Notes: generated by a model not told the origin, from the sequence alone. A stretch of DNA of 64,000 nt from Streptosporangiaceae bacterium (GCA_025964715.1 JAOPYH010000385.1:32039-96038); one strand, 5' to 3'. Shown: positions 33,151 through 42,741, counted from the stretch's first letter. A program made the numbers and translations.

Positions 33151-35492
33151 TGGATCGCCTCCCACACCATTGCGGGAGTGATGGGCAGGTGGGTTATCTC
33201 CACGCTCACGGCGTCGGCGATCGCTCCCGCGAGCACCGCGTTGGGGCCTAGCGTGCCGCCCTCGCCAACGCCCCGGACGCCCAGCGGGTTGTCCGCGGGC
33301 ATGGAGATATGTTCGATCGCCAGTTCAGGCACTTCGGCGCTGGTGGGCATCAGGTAGTCCATGAGCGTCCCCGTCGACAGGTTGCCGGATTCGTCGTAGA
33401 TCAGGTGTTCGTAGAGCGCGCCGCCGATGCCCTGGGCGATGGATCCGGCGATCTGGCCCTCCACGATCTGGGGGTTGATGACCCGGCCGGCGTCTTCGAC
33501 GCAGGCCCATTTCAGGATGGTCACGACACCGGTGGATCGGTCTACTTCGATGACCGCGGCCTGTGCGCCGGCGGCGAACGCGCCCCGGATGGGATCGAAG
33601 AACCGGGTGGCTTCCAGTCCCGGCTCGATGCCTTTGGGGAGCCGGTTCGACTCCAGGTAGGCGACGCGGGCGATCTCGGCCAGCGATGCGAGCGGTTCGG
33701 GCTCGCCGCCGACGCGGATCTCGCCGTTCTCCAGGCTCAAGTCCTCCAGGTTGGCCTCGAAGAGCTCCGCGGCGAGCCGTAGCGCCTTTTCCTTGACGGC
33801 TTCACCGGTGCGGTGCGCGGCGCCGCCACCGATCACGGCCTGGCGAGAGGAGAACGCGCCGAAGCCCCACAACGACTCGTTGGTGTCGCCGATGCGGACC
33901 TCGACATCGTCGTACGGCACACCGACGGCGTCGGCGACGATCTGGGCGATCGTCGTCTCCAGCCCCTGTCCCTGCGAGGTGACTCCACTCAGGACGGTGA
34001 CACGGCCGTCCGGATTGATCCGGACGGTGCAGGCATCATGGCCGGTACGGAATGGCATGCGGGGTCCCGCGGCGGCGGCCCGCCCGAGCCCGGTGAGTTC
34101 GTTGTAGCAGGCCATACCGATACCGATCGGGTTCTCCCCGGCGTCTCGCCGCCTCCCCTGCTCGGCCACGACGTTCTCATAGTCGATGGCCTCCATCGCC
34201 TTCTCCAGGCACGCGGAGTACCAGCCGGAGTCGTCGACGAGTCGCGACGGCATCCGATAGGGAATCTCCTCGCGCCGGATGAGGTTGCGACGCCGAATGT
34301 CCAATGGGGAAATCCCGAGTTCCCGTGCGGCCGCGACGATGAGCGACTCCATCGCGAACACGCTCGCTGGGCGGGCCACCCCGCGATAGGGCCCCGAGGG
34401 CGAGGTATTGGTGGCCACCCCGCGCACCGTGCACCGGTAGTTCTCCAGCCGGTAGGGACCGGACAGCAGCCCACCCGCCATCAGCGGCTCGATGCCCGCG
34501 GTCCACGGATAGACCGAGTAGGCGCCCACGTTGCAGGTGACATCGGCGTCCAGTGCCAGCAGTTCCCCGTCGGCACTGAATCCCGCCTTGACCAGGTAGC
34601 GATGGTCACGAGCGTGCGTGGCGGCGAGCAGGTGCTCAGCGCGGTCCTCAACCCACTTCAGCGGTGTTCCGCGCATGGCGCGAGCCATGAGGCAGAGAGC
34701 GACGTCCTCCGGATAGAGCACCGCCTTGGTCCCGAAGCCACCGCCCACGTCCGGCGCGATGACCCGCACGTTGCCCTCGGGCAGGCCGAGCAACTCGGCG
34801 AGCATGTTCCGCACGATGTGCGGAATCTGGGTTCCCGACCAGAACGTCAGCCTGTCGTCGGCGCCGTCCCACAACGCCACCCCGGCACGGCACTCCATCG
34901 GATTGCCCGCGTGCCGGTTGGTGACGAGCTCCCGCTCGACCACCACGTGGGCGGTGGCCAGGGCGGCCGTCACGTCTCCGGCGTCGAACGTCCGCTGCAG
35001 CAACACGTTGTCCGGGGCTTGCGGGTGAAGGGGTTCCTCGGGGGCGGCCCATGCGGTGACGTTGGCCGGCAGGGGCTCGTAGTCGACGTCGATCAGTTCC
35101 ATGGCGTCCTCGGCGAGATAACGGTCATCGGCCACCACGGCCGCCACCGGTTCACCGGAGAAGCGCGCCTTTTGCCACGCCAGGATCGGCTGATCGGTCT
35201 CCACGTAGGACGGCAACGCTGACTGTGCCCGCAGCGTGATCGCGGAGAATTCCGGGAGGTCTCCGGTGAACACGCCGTGCACCCGTGGGGCCTTTGCCGC
35301 CTCCGAGACGTCGAGGCCCCGGATACGTGCGTGCCCGTACGGACTGCGCAGGAACGCCACGTGGCGCATCCGGGGCAGTTCCAGGTCGGAGACGTAGTGG
35401 CCGCGGCCCGTGACGAGCCGGTTGTCCTCCTTGCGGCGGACGGTCGAGCCCACGCTGCCTGGTGCGGTCCGGTCGCTCTGCTGGCCGCTCAT
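33147..35492 (-). CDS. molybdenum hydroxylase large subunit (CoxL/XDH family, not form I CODH)
   Basis: PDVGGGFGTKA, SGPYRGVARP in place of AYXCSFR, GVGEGGTLGPNAVLAGAIADA with conserved Glu. Confidence 0.93.
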   Translation of the reverse strand: MSGQQSDRTAPGSVGSTVRRKEDNRLVTGRGHYVSDLELPRMRHVAFLRSPYGHARIRGLDVSEAAKAPRVHGVFTGDLPEFSAITLRAQSALPSYVETDQPILAWQKARFSGEPVAAVVADDRYLAEDAMELIDVDYEPLPANVTAWAAPEEPLHPQAPDNVLLQRTFDAGDVTAALATAHVVVERELVTNRHAGNPMECRAGVALWDGADDRLTFWSGTQIPHIVRNMLAELLGLPEGNVRVIAPDVGGGFGTKAVLYPEDVALCLMARAMRGTPLKWVEDRAEHLLAATHARDHRYLVKAGFSADGELLALDADVTCNVGAYSVYPWTAGIEPLMAGGLLSGPYRLENYRCTVRGVATNTSPSGPYRGVARPASVFAMESLIVAAARELGISPLDIRRRNLIRREEIPYRMPSRLVDDSGWYSACLEKAMEAIDYENVVAEQGRRRDAGENPIGIGMACYNELTGLGRAAAAGPRMPFRTGHDACTVRINPDGRVTVLSGVTSQGQGLETTIAQIVADAVGVPYDDVEVRIGDTNESLWGFGAFSSRQAVIGGGAAHRTGEAVKEKALRLAAELFEANLEDLSLENGEIRVGGEPEPLASLAEIARVAYLESNRLPKGIEPGLEATRFFDPIRGAFAAGAQAAVIEVDRSTGVVTILKWACVEDAGRVINPQIVEGQIAGSIAQGIGGALYEHLIYDESGNLSTGTLMDYLMPTSAEVPELAIEHISMPADNPLGVRGVGEGGTLGPNAVLAGAIADAVSVEITHLPITPAMVWEAIQ

Positions 35493-36253
35493 GGCATCGC
35501 GTAGCCGCCGTTGACCGACACCACTTGCCCAGTGGTCCAGGACGACAACGGCGAGGCCAGCAGCAGTACGGTCGGGGTGACGTCCTCGGGACGGCCGAGC
35601 CTGCGCAGCGGATACGCGGACAGGATCTTCTTCATCTTCGCCTCGTCGGCGTTGCCGGTGTGCGCGTCGAGGCTGCCGGTCTGCACCAGAGCGATGGACA
35701 CGGCGTTGGCGCGGATTTGGTGCCGGGCCAGCTCCTTGGCCAGCGACTTGGTCAGCCCAACCGTGGTGGACCGGGTTGTGGCGGTGACCAGGAGGCGGGA
35801 TTCGCCGACCCGGCCGGAGTCGCCCATGAGGCTGACCATCGAGCCGCCACCGTTGTCGACCATCTGCTTCGCGACGGCCTGTACGACTCGCAGGGTGCCG
35901 GCGACGGTGACTTCGATCTGAGGTGCCCAGTCCTCTTCGGTGGTGTCGAGAAACGGCTTGCTCTGCGTCGCTGCGGCGTTGTTGACGAGGACGTCGATGG
36001 AGCCGAGCCGGGCCTTGACCTCATTGACAGCGGTTTCGACGGCGGCGCCGTCGCGCAGGTCCGCCCCGACCGCGATCGCTTTCACGCCGAGGGCGGCCGC
36101 CTCTTTCGCGGCCTCTTCAGCGCCGGAGGCGGAGGAGTTGTAGTGGAACGCCACGTTGGCGCCCTCGCGGGCGAAGGCATGGCCGATGGCACGGCCGAGT
36201 CCCTGGCCGGCACCGGTGACCAGCACCGTTTTGCCGCTGAGTTGCAGGTCCAT
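35489..36253 (-). CDS. SDR-family oxidoreductase
   Basis: VLVTGAGQGLGRAIGHAFAREGANV (Rossmann), NNAA, C-terminal GQVVSVNGGYAMP. Confidence 0.93.
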   Translation of the reverse strand: MDLQLSGKTVLVTGAGQGLGRAIGHAFAREGANVAFHYNSSASGAEEAAKEAAALGVKAIAVGADLRDGAAVETAVNEVKARLGSIDVLVNNAAATQSKPFLDTTEEDWAPQIEVTVAGTLRVVQAVAKQMVDNGGGSMVSLMGDSGRVGESRLLVTATTRSTTVGLTKSLAKELARHQIRANAVSIALVQTGSLDAHTGNADEAKMKKILSAYPLRRLGRPEDVTPTVLLLASPLSSWTTGQVVSVNGGYAMP

Positions 36254-36265
36254 GGGAGTGTCCTC

Positions 36266-37063
36266 CTAGACGATGTTCCAGGTGCGATGCCCGGCGACGG
36301 TTACCAGCCGACCGAAGCGAAGGCCGGGGAAGTGCGCTGCCGCGATCGCGTCGGGCTTGTCGGTGAGCTCGTCGATCAGCCGGGCACGGACGGCCTTGCC
36401 CGCCTCCGGATCGACGTCGAAGACGGCTTCCCAGTGCGGGGTGGTGAGTTCGACCGTGGAGTGTGCGACATCGCCGAGCAGCAGGGCGCGTTCGCCTTCG
36501 CTGGAGACGATGAAGATCGTGGATCCGGGTGTGTGACCAGGCACGTGCCGCGTGTCCAGGCCGGGCGCGATGGTGACATCCGCGTCGAAGACTTCGAGCC
36601 GGTCCTTGAGCGGAGTCAGCTTCCGGACCGCGCCGGGCTCGGCGTCAGGGCTGTCGACGAAATGTGCCCAGTCGGCGGCATGCACCCGGTGGGTCGCATT
36701 CGGGAACACGACCTCGCCCTTCTTCGTGGCCCAGCCGACGTGGTCGAAGTGCAGGTGGGTGAAGACCACGTCGGTCACGTCCTCGGGCGTGACGCCGAGC
36801 TCGCGCAGGCTTTCCAGAAACTGCCCGCCGCGATACTTGCCATTGTCGATCCTGCCTACGCCGGCATCGATGAGAATCGTGCGGCCGCTGGTGCGGAGGA
36901 GGAAGCCACCGAGGGTCAGGTCCAGATTGCCGTGCTCGTCGAGCAAGTGCTCATGGCAGGCCCAGGGATCCCCCGGGATGCCCGGCCGGCTGAGTACCTC
37001 ACGGCCGGGTTCGTGGCCGTCGCCGTCGTAGACCGGGAGGATCTCCAGCGCGCCGACCTTCAT
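36266..37063 (-). CDS. MBL-fold metallo-hydrolase (lactonase-like)
   Basis: VVFTHLHFDHVGWAT (HxHxDH), RHVPGHTPGST, LLLGDVAHS. Confidence 0.93.
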   Translation of the reverse strand: MKVGALEILPVYDGDGHEPGREVLSRPGIPGDPWACHEHLLDEHGNLDLTLGGFLLRTSGRTILIDAGVGRIDNGKYRGGQFLESLRELGVTPEDVTDVVFTHLHFDHVGWATKKGEVVFPNATHRVHAADWAHFVDSPDAEPGAVRKLTPLKDRLEVFDADVTIAPGLDTRHVPGHTPGSTIFIVSSEGERALLLGDVAHSTVELTTPHWEAVFDVDPEAGKAVRARLIDELTDKPDAIAAAHFPGLRFGRLVTVAGHRTWNIV

Positions 37064-38184
37064 GGCGCCACCTTGGGCCCGGCCGGGGACACGAGAGTGC
37101 GGATGCCACGCCCGGCGGACATCTCCTGCAAGGCGTGCTCCACGTCGCCGAGCTCACCGTGCCCGGTGACCATCGCTGCCAGGTCGAGCCTTCCCATGCG
37201 CACGTGGTCGAAGTAGCGCGGCAGATCCGTTGCGGCGTCCAGCGAGCCGGCGACGCAGCCGGTGAGCGTACGCGCGAAGTGGAACAGTTCCAGCGCGCTG
37301 AAGCTGACCTTGTCGTCCTTGCCGCCGATGCCGACGATGTAGGCGCTGCCGCCGCGCCGCGTCATGGCCCAGGCCTCGCGGATGGTGCGCGCGGACCCGA
37401 CGCAGTCGAAGGCGTAGTCCACGCCCTGCTTGCCCGTGAGTGAGCGCACGGCTTTCTTGGTGTCGTCGTCGGCTGGAACGAAGTGATCCGCACCCAGCTT
37501 GGCCGCCAGTTCGGCCTTGTCGGTGTTGCGATCCACGGCGATGATCTTGCCGGCACCGGCGAGTTTCGCGCCCTGAACCGCGGACAGGCCGACACCGCCG
37601 AGCCCGAGGACGAGCACCGAGGATCCGTCCTGCACGTTGGCGGTCTTGGTGACCGCACCCACGCCGGTGGTCACCGCGCAGCCGAGCAGCGCGGCGTCCT
37701 GCGAGCTGATGTCGTCGGGGACCTTGACGGCGGCCGCCGCGGGGACGACGGTCTGCTCGGCGAACGATCCCACCGTGAGGCCGGGGTACACCGGCTCGCC
37801 ATGGGCGTCCAGCGCGTACGGCTCGCCCGACCGAGAGGATCCTTGGACGCACAGGTGCGCCTCGCCGCGAGCACAGTGGACGCACTCTCCGCAGGGGGTG
37901 ATCCAGAGGAGGATCACGCGATCGCCTTCAGCGAGGCCGGTCACGTCGCCGCCGGTTTGGACGACGGTGCCGCAGGCTTCGTGGCCGAGCACCGCCGGGA
38001 ACTGCTGGGCCAGCACACCGCGCGCGAGGGAGAGATCGGAGTGGCAGACGCCGGTGACATCGATCCGCACCCGGATATCACCGGGGCCGACGTCCCGCAG
38101 GCGGATGCGCTCCACGGCCATCGGGGCATCGGGCGTGCGCAGGACGAGAGCGTCGACCTCGACGCGGTATCCGGGGGTCGTCAC
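37060..38184 (-). CDS. Zn-dependent alcohol dehydrogenase (MDR family)
   Basis: VTGVCHSDLSLA, GHEACGTVVQTG, CGECVHCARGEAHLC, VLVLGLGGVGLSAVQGAKLAGA. Confidence 0.95.
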   Translation of the reverse strand: MTTPGYRVEVDALVLRTPDAPMAVERIRLRDVGPGDIRVRIDVTGVCHSDLSLARGVLAQQFPAVLGHEACGTVVQTGGDVTGLAEGDRVILLWITPCGECVHCARGEAHLCVQGSSRSGEPYALDAHGEPVYPGLTVGSFAEQTVVPAAAAVKVPDDISSQDAALLGCAVTTGVGAVTKTANVQDGSSVLVLGLGGVGLSAVQGAKLAGAGKIIAVDRNTDKAELAAKLGADHFVPADDDTKKAVRSLTGKQGVDYAFDCVGSARTIREAWAMTRRGGSAYIVGIGGKDDKVSFSALELFHFARTLTGCVAGSLDAATDLPRYFDHVRMGRLDLAAMVTGHGELGDVEHALQEMSAGRGIRTLVSPAGPKVAP

Positions 38185-39590
38185 AGCTGCACCGCCTTGA
38201 TCTCGAGAACGTCACTGATGCCGTAGTCACCCATTTCGCGGCCGATGCCGGACTGCTTATAGCCGCCGAACGGCGCGCGCGGGTTGAACGGCGCGGCGTT
38301 GACATCCACCTGCCCGGTGCGGATACGGGAGGCGAAGGACAGTGCGTCGTCCTCCTCGGCTTCGGTCCACAGGGCGCCGCCCAGGCCATAGATGGAGTTG
38401 TTGGCCAGCTCGATGGCGTGCTCGTCGGACTCGGCGGCCAGGATGGACAACACCGGGCCGAAGATTTCCTCCTGAGCGAGGCGGGAGTCCGGGTCGACGC
38501 CGCTGTAGACAGTGGGCTGGACGTAGTAGCCCTTTTCCGGAAGCGACACTCGGCCGGTGACCACCGTCGCTCCGGCCGCGGCGTCCGGGGTGAGGAAACT
38601 CTGGACATCCTTGCGCTGCCCGGCGGAGATGAGCGGGCCGAGCCGCTCGCCGGGGACGTACTTGGCCGCCGCCGCCGCGGCCAGTTCCTCGACCTTGCCC
38701 AGGCGGTCGGCCGGAACGATCAGCCGGGAGAGCGCCGTGCACGTCTGGCCGCCGTTGAGGAAGCAGTTGGCGACCGTCACCTTGACCGCCTTCGCGAGCA
38801 GCTCGTCGGAGACGTCGGAGAGCACGACACTGGCCGACTTCCCGCCCAGTTCCAAGGTGACGCCCTTGACGGTCTCCGCGGCCGCGGCGGCGACCTGGCG
38901 ACCCACCGGGGTGGAGCCGGTGAACGACACGTGGTGGACGTGCGGGCTCCGGGTGAGCTGGTCTCCGACCTCGCGCCCGTCACCGGTGACGAGGTTGAAC
39001 ACCCCCGGTGGGATCTCGGCGGCGTCGAAGGCACGTGCGAGCTCGAACGCGGTCAGCGGCGTGAGTGCAGCCGGCTTGAGCACCACCGTGCACCCGGCTG
39101 CGATCGCCGGCACGACCTTGACGATGATCTGATGCAGCGGCAGGTTCCACGGGGTGATCGCGGCAACGACGCCGACCGGCTCACGCAGGATCACGGAGTT
39201 GCCGCGCCTCGACCGGAACGGGAACTCCTCCAGTGCCTCCGCGGCCCTTGCGATCACCCCGAGCGGCACGTCCACATGGAGCTTGCGCGCGACGGGCGGA
39301 GGAGAGCCCTGCTCCTGTGTGATCAGTCCGGCGAAGGACGCCGCACGTTCGGAAATCACCTCATGCAGGCGCCGCAAAGCGCGCACGCGATCCACGACCG
39401 GGGTCTGGGCCCAGGGGTCGAAGGCGCCACGGGCCGCGGCGATCGCCGCGTCGACGTCCGTTCGGCCGCCCTGGGTCACGACGCCCACGATCTGCTCGGT
39501 GGCAGGGTTCTCGACCTCGGAATCGGCACCGGATCCAGGGACCCATTCGCCGTTGATGTACAGCGCCTGCTCACGGATCAGATCGGTCAC
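38181..39590 (-). CDS. aldehyde dehydrogenase
   Basis: AITPWNLPLHQIIVKVVPAIAAGCTVVLKPA, VTLELGGKSASVV, NGGQTCTALSRL (active Cys). Confidence 0.96.
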   Translation of the reverse strand: MTDLIREQALYINGEWVPGSGADSEVENPATEQIVGVVTQGGRTDVDAAIAAARGAFDPWAQTPVVDRVRALRRLHEVISERAASFAGLITQEQGSPPPVARKLHVDVPLGVIARAAEALEEFPFRSRRGNSVILREPVGVVAAITPWNLPLHQIIVKVVPAIAAGCTVVLKPAALTPLTAFELARAFDAAEIPPGVFNLVTGDGREVGDQLTRSPHVHHVSFTGSTPVGRQVAAAAAETVKGVTLELGGKSASVVLSDVSDELLAKAVKVTVANCFLNGGQTCTALSRLIVPADRLGKVEELAAAAAAKYVPGERLGPLISAGQRKDVQSFLTPDAAAGATVVTGRVSLPEKGYYVQPTVYSGVDPDSRLAQEEIFGPVLSILAAESDEHAIELANNSIYGLGGALWTEAEEDDALSFASRIRTGQVDVNAAPFNPRAPFGGYKQSGIGREMGDYGISDVLEIKAVQL

Positions 39591-40351
39591 GACCGACCCA
39601 CCCCCTCCTCATAGCTCTGGACGGCTTGTGGCACGGCGAACGTAGGCAGGGTCAGATTGATCACCAGCGGCACCGCCCCGTATCCGGATACGCCTGGCGT
39701 GCCGACCGCCGCCGGTTTCCCTTTCCGGGCGAAGAGAATCCCCGCGATCACGACGGCCAGGACACCGATGACCGGCAGGGCGCGCTTGGCGATGATGCCG
39801 CCCATGCTGGACATCAGGTCCAGCGGCTCGACGTCGTCGATCGAGGCCGGGCGCCCGGCGGCGGAACCGTTGGGTGCCGACGTGCCGTCGACCTCGGGCC
39901 GAGTACCACCGGAGGCGACTTCAGCCTCCAGTCGCTGGACGAACTGCGCCAGCAGCTTGTTGGTAACGTCGGCGATGACTCCGCGTCCGAACTGCGCCAC
40001 GCGACCCGAGAGCACGAGGTCGGTGAGGACTTCGACTTTTGTGCCCTCACCTTGCTCGGTGAGCGTGGCGGTCACCGTAGCCGCCGCGTTGCCCTGCCCT
40101 CCGACGTCTTTGCCCTCGGCGCGGATCACCGCCCTGTGGGCACGGACGTCTCGCTCAACGAATCGGGCAACTCCCTCATATCGCGCGGACACCGGGCCGA
40201 CCTTGATCTTCACCGCGCCCCGGTAGTCATCACCCTCGACACCAAGGAGGGCCGCTCCCGGCAAGCACGGGGCGACACGTTCCAGGTCGGTGAGAACCCG
40301 CCAGGTGTCCTCCACCGGGAGATTCACAGTGAAGGTGTTGGAGAGATCCAC
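39587..40351 (-). CDS. CoxG/SRPBCC-domain protein with C-terminal transmembrane anchor
   Basis: VDLSNTFTVNLPVEDTWRVLTDLERVAPCLPGA..., C-terminal ALPVIGVLAVVIAGILFARKGK helix; alternative GTG starts at 40357/40360. Confidence 0.9.
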   Translation of the reverse strand: MDLSNTFTVNLPVEDTWRVLTDLERVAPCLPGAALLGVEGDDYRGAVKIKVGPVSARYEGVARFVERDVRAHRAVIRAEGKDVGGQGNAAATVTATLTEQGEGTKVEVLTDLVLSGRVAQFGRGVIADVTNKLLAQFVQRLEAEVASGGTRPEVDGTSAPNGSAAGRPASIDDVEPLDLMSSMGGIIAKRALPVIGVLAVVIAGILFARKGKPAAVGTPGVSGYGAVPLVINLTLPTFAVPQAVQSYEEGVGRS

Positions 40352-40360
40352 GAGCACCAC

Positions 40361-40382
40361 CCTACTAATTAACGTTAGTTCG
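40361..40382. promoter_or_regulatory. candidate TetR operator overlapping RBS of the CoxG-like gene
   Basis: CCTACTAATTAACGTTAGTTCG; palindromic core TAACGTTA; 18/22 match with 30743-30764. Confidence 0.7.
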
Positions 40383-40514
40383 TACTCTAGGGGCGCGCGG
40401 CTGCCCGATCAACCATGAAGCCATGGGAACTTCTACACCGCCTCGGAGGACGTTCGGCTCCGCAACCGGTGGCGCATGATCCTGGCGGCGAAGCGGTGGA
40501 GCAGGCCGCTCGTG

Positions 40515-41123
40515 CTACTTCAGGCCGACGATCCGCAGAGCGTAGTCGCTGTACTCTTCGGCGACCTCGGCTGCCGAGAACGGCCCTTCATCCCGGAACC
40601 AGCGCGCGATGCTCACGCACATCTCCAGAATGCCGAACGACGCGAGCGCAGGAACCGCGACAGCGAACCGGCCGGTCTCTACACCTTCCTCGATCAAGCC
40701 GCGGATGGCCCGCTCATGCCGACGGCGCAAGTCCAGCACCGCCGCGAGAACGGGCTCCTCAAGGCTGTCGATGTCGCGGTTGACGATCAGCGCCTCGCGC
40801 CGGTGGGTCGCATGGCGCAGCGCATACGTCTTGACCGCGCGGCGCAGACGTTCCACCACGTCGTCCACCCCATCGACCGATGCAACGTATTCGGCCCACA
40901 CCTGTTCTGTGGTGTCGGAGACGATGTCGCGCAGCAGATCCTGCTTGGCCCGCATATGGTTGTACAGGCTCGGCGTGCGGATACCCAGCGCGCCCGCGAT
41001 CTGACTGAGCGCGGTCCCGTGATACCCCCGCTCAGCGAACAGGGCCAGCGCAGCCTCCCGCACGGCGGCCGCGTTGACCGTCGCTCGTGCCTCTGGCCGC
41101 TGCGCCGACACCCCTTGCACCAT
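40515..41123 (-). CDS. TetR-family transcriptional regulator
   Basis: VREAALALFAERGYHGTALSQIAGALGIRTPSLYNHMRAKQDLL HTH; alternative ATG at 41156. Confidence 0.93.
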   Translation of the reverse strand: MVQGVSAQRPEARATVNAAAVREAALALFAERGYHGTALSQIAGALGIRTPSLYNHMRAKQDLLRDIVSDTTEQVWAEYVASVDGVDDVVERLRRAVKTYALRHATHRREALIVNRDIDSLEEPVLAAVLDLRRRHERAIRGLIEEGVETGRFAVAVPALASFGILEMCVSIARWFRDEGPFSAAEVAEEYSDYALRIVGLK

Positions 41124-41202
41124 GACTTCAATTATTGCAGGCCGCCTCCACAACATGACCTTGCGTGTGCGACGCCGTTGCCGGTATGACCGACGCCGAG
41201 GT

Positions 41203-42741
41203 CTAGCTCACCCGGGCGCCGGTGTGGACCGCGAGCGAGTCCATCCCGGCCACCGATGCCGTGAACTGGCCGGCGCCGTTGACCGTGACCGTCGGCCCGC
41301 CGCAGGTACGGGCCTGGGCGTTGAAGTCACCGTGGATGACGTCGCAGTAGGTGCCCGCGGGGAGCCCGGTCTGGAATGTGCGCGACAGCCCGCCGCCCTC
41401 CCGGTTGATGACGACGTACCCGGCCGAGCCACGGCCGAAGGCGATCTGGTTGTCGCCGTTGCTCCACCAGTTGCCCACGGCGGCGTCACCGGCCGCGTTG
41501 CGGAAACCGACCATGTTCGCCATCTGCCGCCACCGGTGCTCGCACACCCATTCGGTGCCGTTGCAGCTCACCGTCTTGGTGCTCCCGCCGCCGTCGGCCG
41601 GCGGACTCGTGTCCCGCTGGGTGAACGCGAAGCTCGACATCACCACGGGTGTGCCGTAGTTCCAGCCGAGCAGGAACACGTTCGCCAGCCGGTACGTCGC
41701 GCCGTCGCGGTAGTAGAGGATCTTCCGGGCGCCGACGAGGGCGTCCCGCTGGGTGTCGTGGTTGTCGATGAAGGACACCGCGCCGCCGCTGGGCAGCAGG
41801 CCCCAGCTCTGCCCGAAGGTCTGCAGGTCCGCGATCTTCTGCCGTACGCCCCCGGGAGACTCACCGAGGAACTTCTCGGAGATTTTCTCTCCGGCCCGGA
41901 ACTCGTGCACGTCGCCGTTGGACTGGTACTCCTCGGGCGTGATCGGCTCTCCCGCACCGAAGATGACCTCCTGGTACACGTAGACACTCCGCTTGAGCCG
42001 CTGCTCCATCGCCGCGATGTCACCGCTCGGCATGTGCTTGGCGGCGTCGATCCGGAGGCCGTCCACCCCGAGGTCGAGCAGCGCGTTGAGGTAGTCGGCG
42101 ATTTTGCCCCGGACGTAGTCCGACTCGGTCTTGAGGTCGGCCAGTCCCGCGAGCTCGCAGTTCTGGACCTCCCACCTGTCCTGATAGTTGCCGATGCCCC
42201 GCCGGCAGTCGTGGAAGTCCCAGCCGGAGTACAACCCCGGGTAGGTGTACTTGTCCGGGAACGTGGTCCCCGCGCTGCCCGTCCCGCCGGATGCGCTCAT
42301 GTGGTTGATCACCGCGTCGGCGTAGACCTTCACACCCTGAGCGTGGCAGGCGTTCACCATGGTGCGGAAGGAGTGCTCGGTCCCGCGCCGGGTCTGGATC
42401 TTGTAGCTGACCGGCTGGTAGTCCTGCCACCACGGATACCCGCCCTGGCCGCCGCTCGGCAAGACGATGTGCTCCTGTGGCGGCGACACCTGGACGGCGC
42501 CGTAGCCCTTGGGCCCGAGCACCTGCGAGCACTCCCGGGCGACGTCGTCCCACTTCCACTCGAACAGCTGCACGATGACCCGCTTGGCACCGGGCGGGGT
42601 CCCCGCCGCAGCGGCCGGAGAGGCGAGGGCGGGGATCGCGGCGACCGGCGGCGACGCGGCGAGGACGCCCGCCAGGGCGATCCTCCTCAGCCGGGACGGG
42701 CCGGCCGTGCGACGTCGCCGCGGGCGAGGGGCGCAGACCAC
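41203..42741 (-). CDS. secreted alpha-amylase (GH13)
   Basis: Signal peptide; GVKVYADAVINH, GVDGLRIDAAKHM, EVIFG, SFIDNHDTQRD. Confidence 0.95.
   Translation of the reverse strand: MVCAPRPRRRRTAGPSRLRRIALAGVLAASPPVAAIPALASPAAAAGTPPGAKRVIVQLFEWKWDDVARECSQVLGPKGYGAVQVSPPQEHIVLPSGGQGGYPWWQDYQPVSYKIQTRRGTEHSFRTMVNACHAQGVKVYADAVINHMSASGGTGSAGTTFPDKYTYPGLYSGWDFHDCRRGIGNYQDRWEVQNCELAGLADLKTESDYVRGKIADYLNALLDLGVDGLRIDAAKHMPSGDIAAMEQRLKRSVYVYQEVIFGAGEPITPEEYQSNGDVHEFRAGEKISEKFLGESPGGVRQKIADLQTFGQSWGLLPSGGAVSFIDNHDTQRDALVGARKILYYRDGATYRLANVFLLGWNYGTPVVMSSFAFTQRDTSPPADGGGSTKTVSCNGTEWVCEHRWRQMANMVGFRNAAGDAAVGNWWSNGDNQIAFGRGSAGYVVINREGGGLSRTFQTGLPAGTYCDVIHGDFNAQARTCGGPTVTVNGAGQFTASVAGMDSLAVHTGARVS

Noticed and set aside
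35462-37216. 584-aa plus-strand ORF
   Set aside because: Antisense to SDR and MBL genes, both of which show catalytic motifs
29150-41156. Cluster interpreted as aerobic CO dehydrogenase
   Set aside because: The large-subunit loop is PYRGVARP, not the form I AYXCSFR signature, and the maturation genes are absent
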